In this document: piece after piece, positions 63,796-64,000 of the stretch
How positions within the stretch are numbered: the first letter of the stretch is position 1
How the letters are laid out: the number at the start of each line of letters is the position of its first letter
Assembly: GCF_002307495.1 (NCBI RefSeq)
Contig: NZ_NTMR01000020.1
Span: forward strand, 1 to 64,000
Direction of reading: 5' to 3'
Source: Pseudomonas abyssi
GTDB lineage: Bacteria > Pseudomonadota > Gammaproteobacteria > Pseudomonadales > Pseudomonadaceae
Length of the DNA: 64,000 nt
Notes under the pieces: generated by a model
What the model saw: the letters and a program-made list of their open reading frames with translations, nothing else
Database searches by the model: none
What the model was told of the DNA's origin: nothing
Translations under genes and position numbers: made by a program

Positions 63796-64000
63796 CCGCA
63801 CAGGTAGGTGCCCGTGCCGACCGCGATCAGGTTGCCGTCGTCGGCGTGCAGCTCGGAGCGCACCACCCCGACCTTGTTGCCGGAGCGCAGAGGCACAGAG
63901 GTGCAGACAAACTGTTCCCCTCGGCCTGGCCGCAGGTAGTCGACACGCAGATCGATGGTGCCCAGCTTGGACAAGCGCGTCATACGCTCTTGCAGACTGA
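63792..64000 (-). CDS. PaaI-like thioesterase, partial (runs off the window)
   Basis: Only the C-terminal 68 residues are in the window; the reading frame stays open to the last base. [51 protein letters not shown] is the hotdog-fold thioesterase C-terminal half, of the PaaI/YbgC-like group that hydrolyses acyl-CoA. The catalytic residues in the N-terminal half are outside the window. Confidence 0.8.
   Translation of the reverse strand, partial: SLQERMTRLSKLGTIDLRVDYLRPGRGEQFVCTSVPLRSGNKVGVVRSELHADDGNLIAVGTGTYLCG

Overview
The window is chromosomal DNA of a GC-rich gammaproteobacterium of the Pseudomonas type. The strongest evidence is the block tRNA-Leu/tRNA-Cys/tRNA-Gly - pgsA - uvrC - gacA, in which gacA starts with TTG and overlaps uvrC, an arrangement and start codon known from fluorescent pseudomonads. 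The cyclic-nucleotide/CBS/DUF294 protein plus DEDD exonuclease next to a sodium:solute symporter, and the tusDCBE set beside a YccA-type protein, fit the same family. A marine or saline relative (Pseudomonas pertucinogena group/Halopseudomonas) is my inference, not something the sequence proves.

Region by region: 1-944 is an AT-richer accessory edge ending at the 3' end of tRNA-Leu, with a small helix-turn-helix (excisionase-like) gene and a short unknown gene. 945-7431 is core information processing: three tRNAs, phospholipid synthesis, excision repair, the Gac response regulator, and a signalling protein/exonuclease pair. 7646-13901 holds transport functions: a FadL-type porin, a two-subunit sodium symporter, a Spinster-like MFS carrier and a DUF4197 protein. 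13905-19988 holds a CheB cut off at its linker, a serine hydrolase of the 6-aminohexanoate-dimer-hydrolase type, and a two-gene DNA repair cassette (FAN1-type VRR-NUC nuclease overlapping a RecB-nuclease/XPD-helicase fusion). 20016-25519 is a Fur-box-flanked cell-surface signalling operon: FecI-like sigma, FecR-like anti-sigma, TonB-dependent receptor with a signalling domain, and a MauG-like di-haem peroxidase.

25613-42471 is accessory metabolism and signalling: a chemoreceptor, an AI-2E-family permease, a diguanylate cyclase that appears internally deleted, a solitary FabF divergent from an HxlR regulator, a PhyH dioxygenase plus metallo-beta-lactamase-fold hydrolase near a LysR/EamA pair, an exported HbpS-like protein plus exported hydroxyisourate hydrolase, and a copper-type two-component system followed by a tiny secreted peptide. 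A short-chain dehydrogenase remnant lies nearby. 42741-45183 returns to core genes (tRNA-Ser, Bax-inhibitor-1 family, tusDCBE for tRNA 2-thiolation).

45191-64000 is largely envelope biology: a CASTOR/POLLUX-like channel, two phospholipase-D-superfamily enzymes flanking a DUF6746 protein with a strongly structured leader, an exbB-exbD-tonB-LprI/ankyrin operon, a winged-helix regulator with a membrane partner, a second diguanylate cyclase, lipocalin Blc with a class I glutamine amidotransferase, an esterase, dodecin, a membrane-tailed arylsulfatase, a VOC protein, and a partial thioesterase running off the end. I found no rRNA, CRISPR array, insertion sequence or transposase. The best candidates for little-described systems are the sigma/anti-sigma/TonB-receptor/MauG operon, the FAN1-helicase cassette, and the hairpin leader before the DUF6746 gene.
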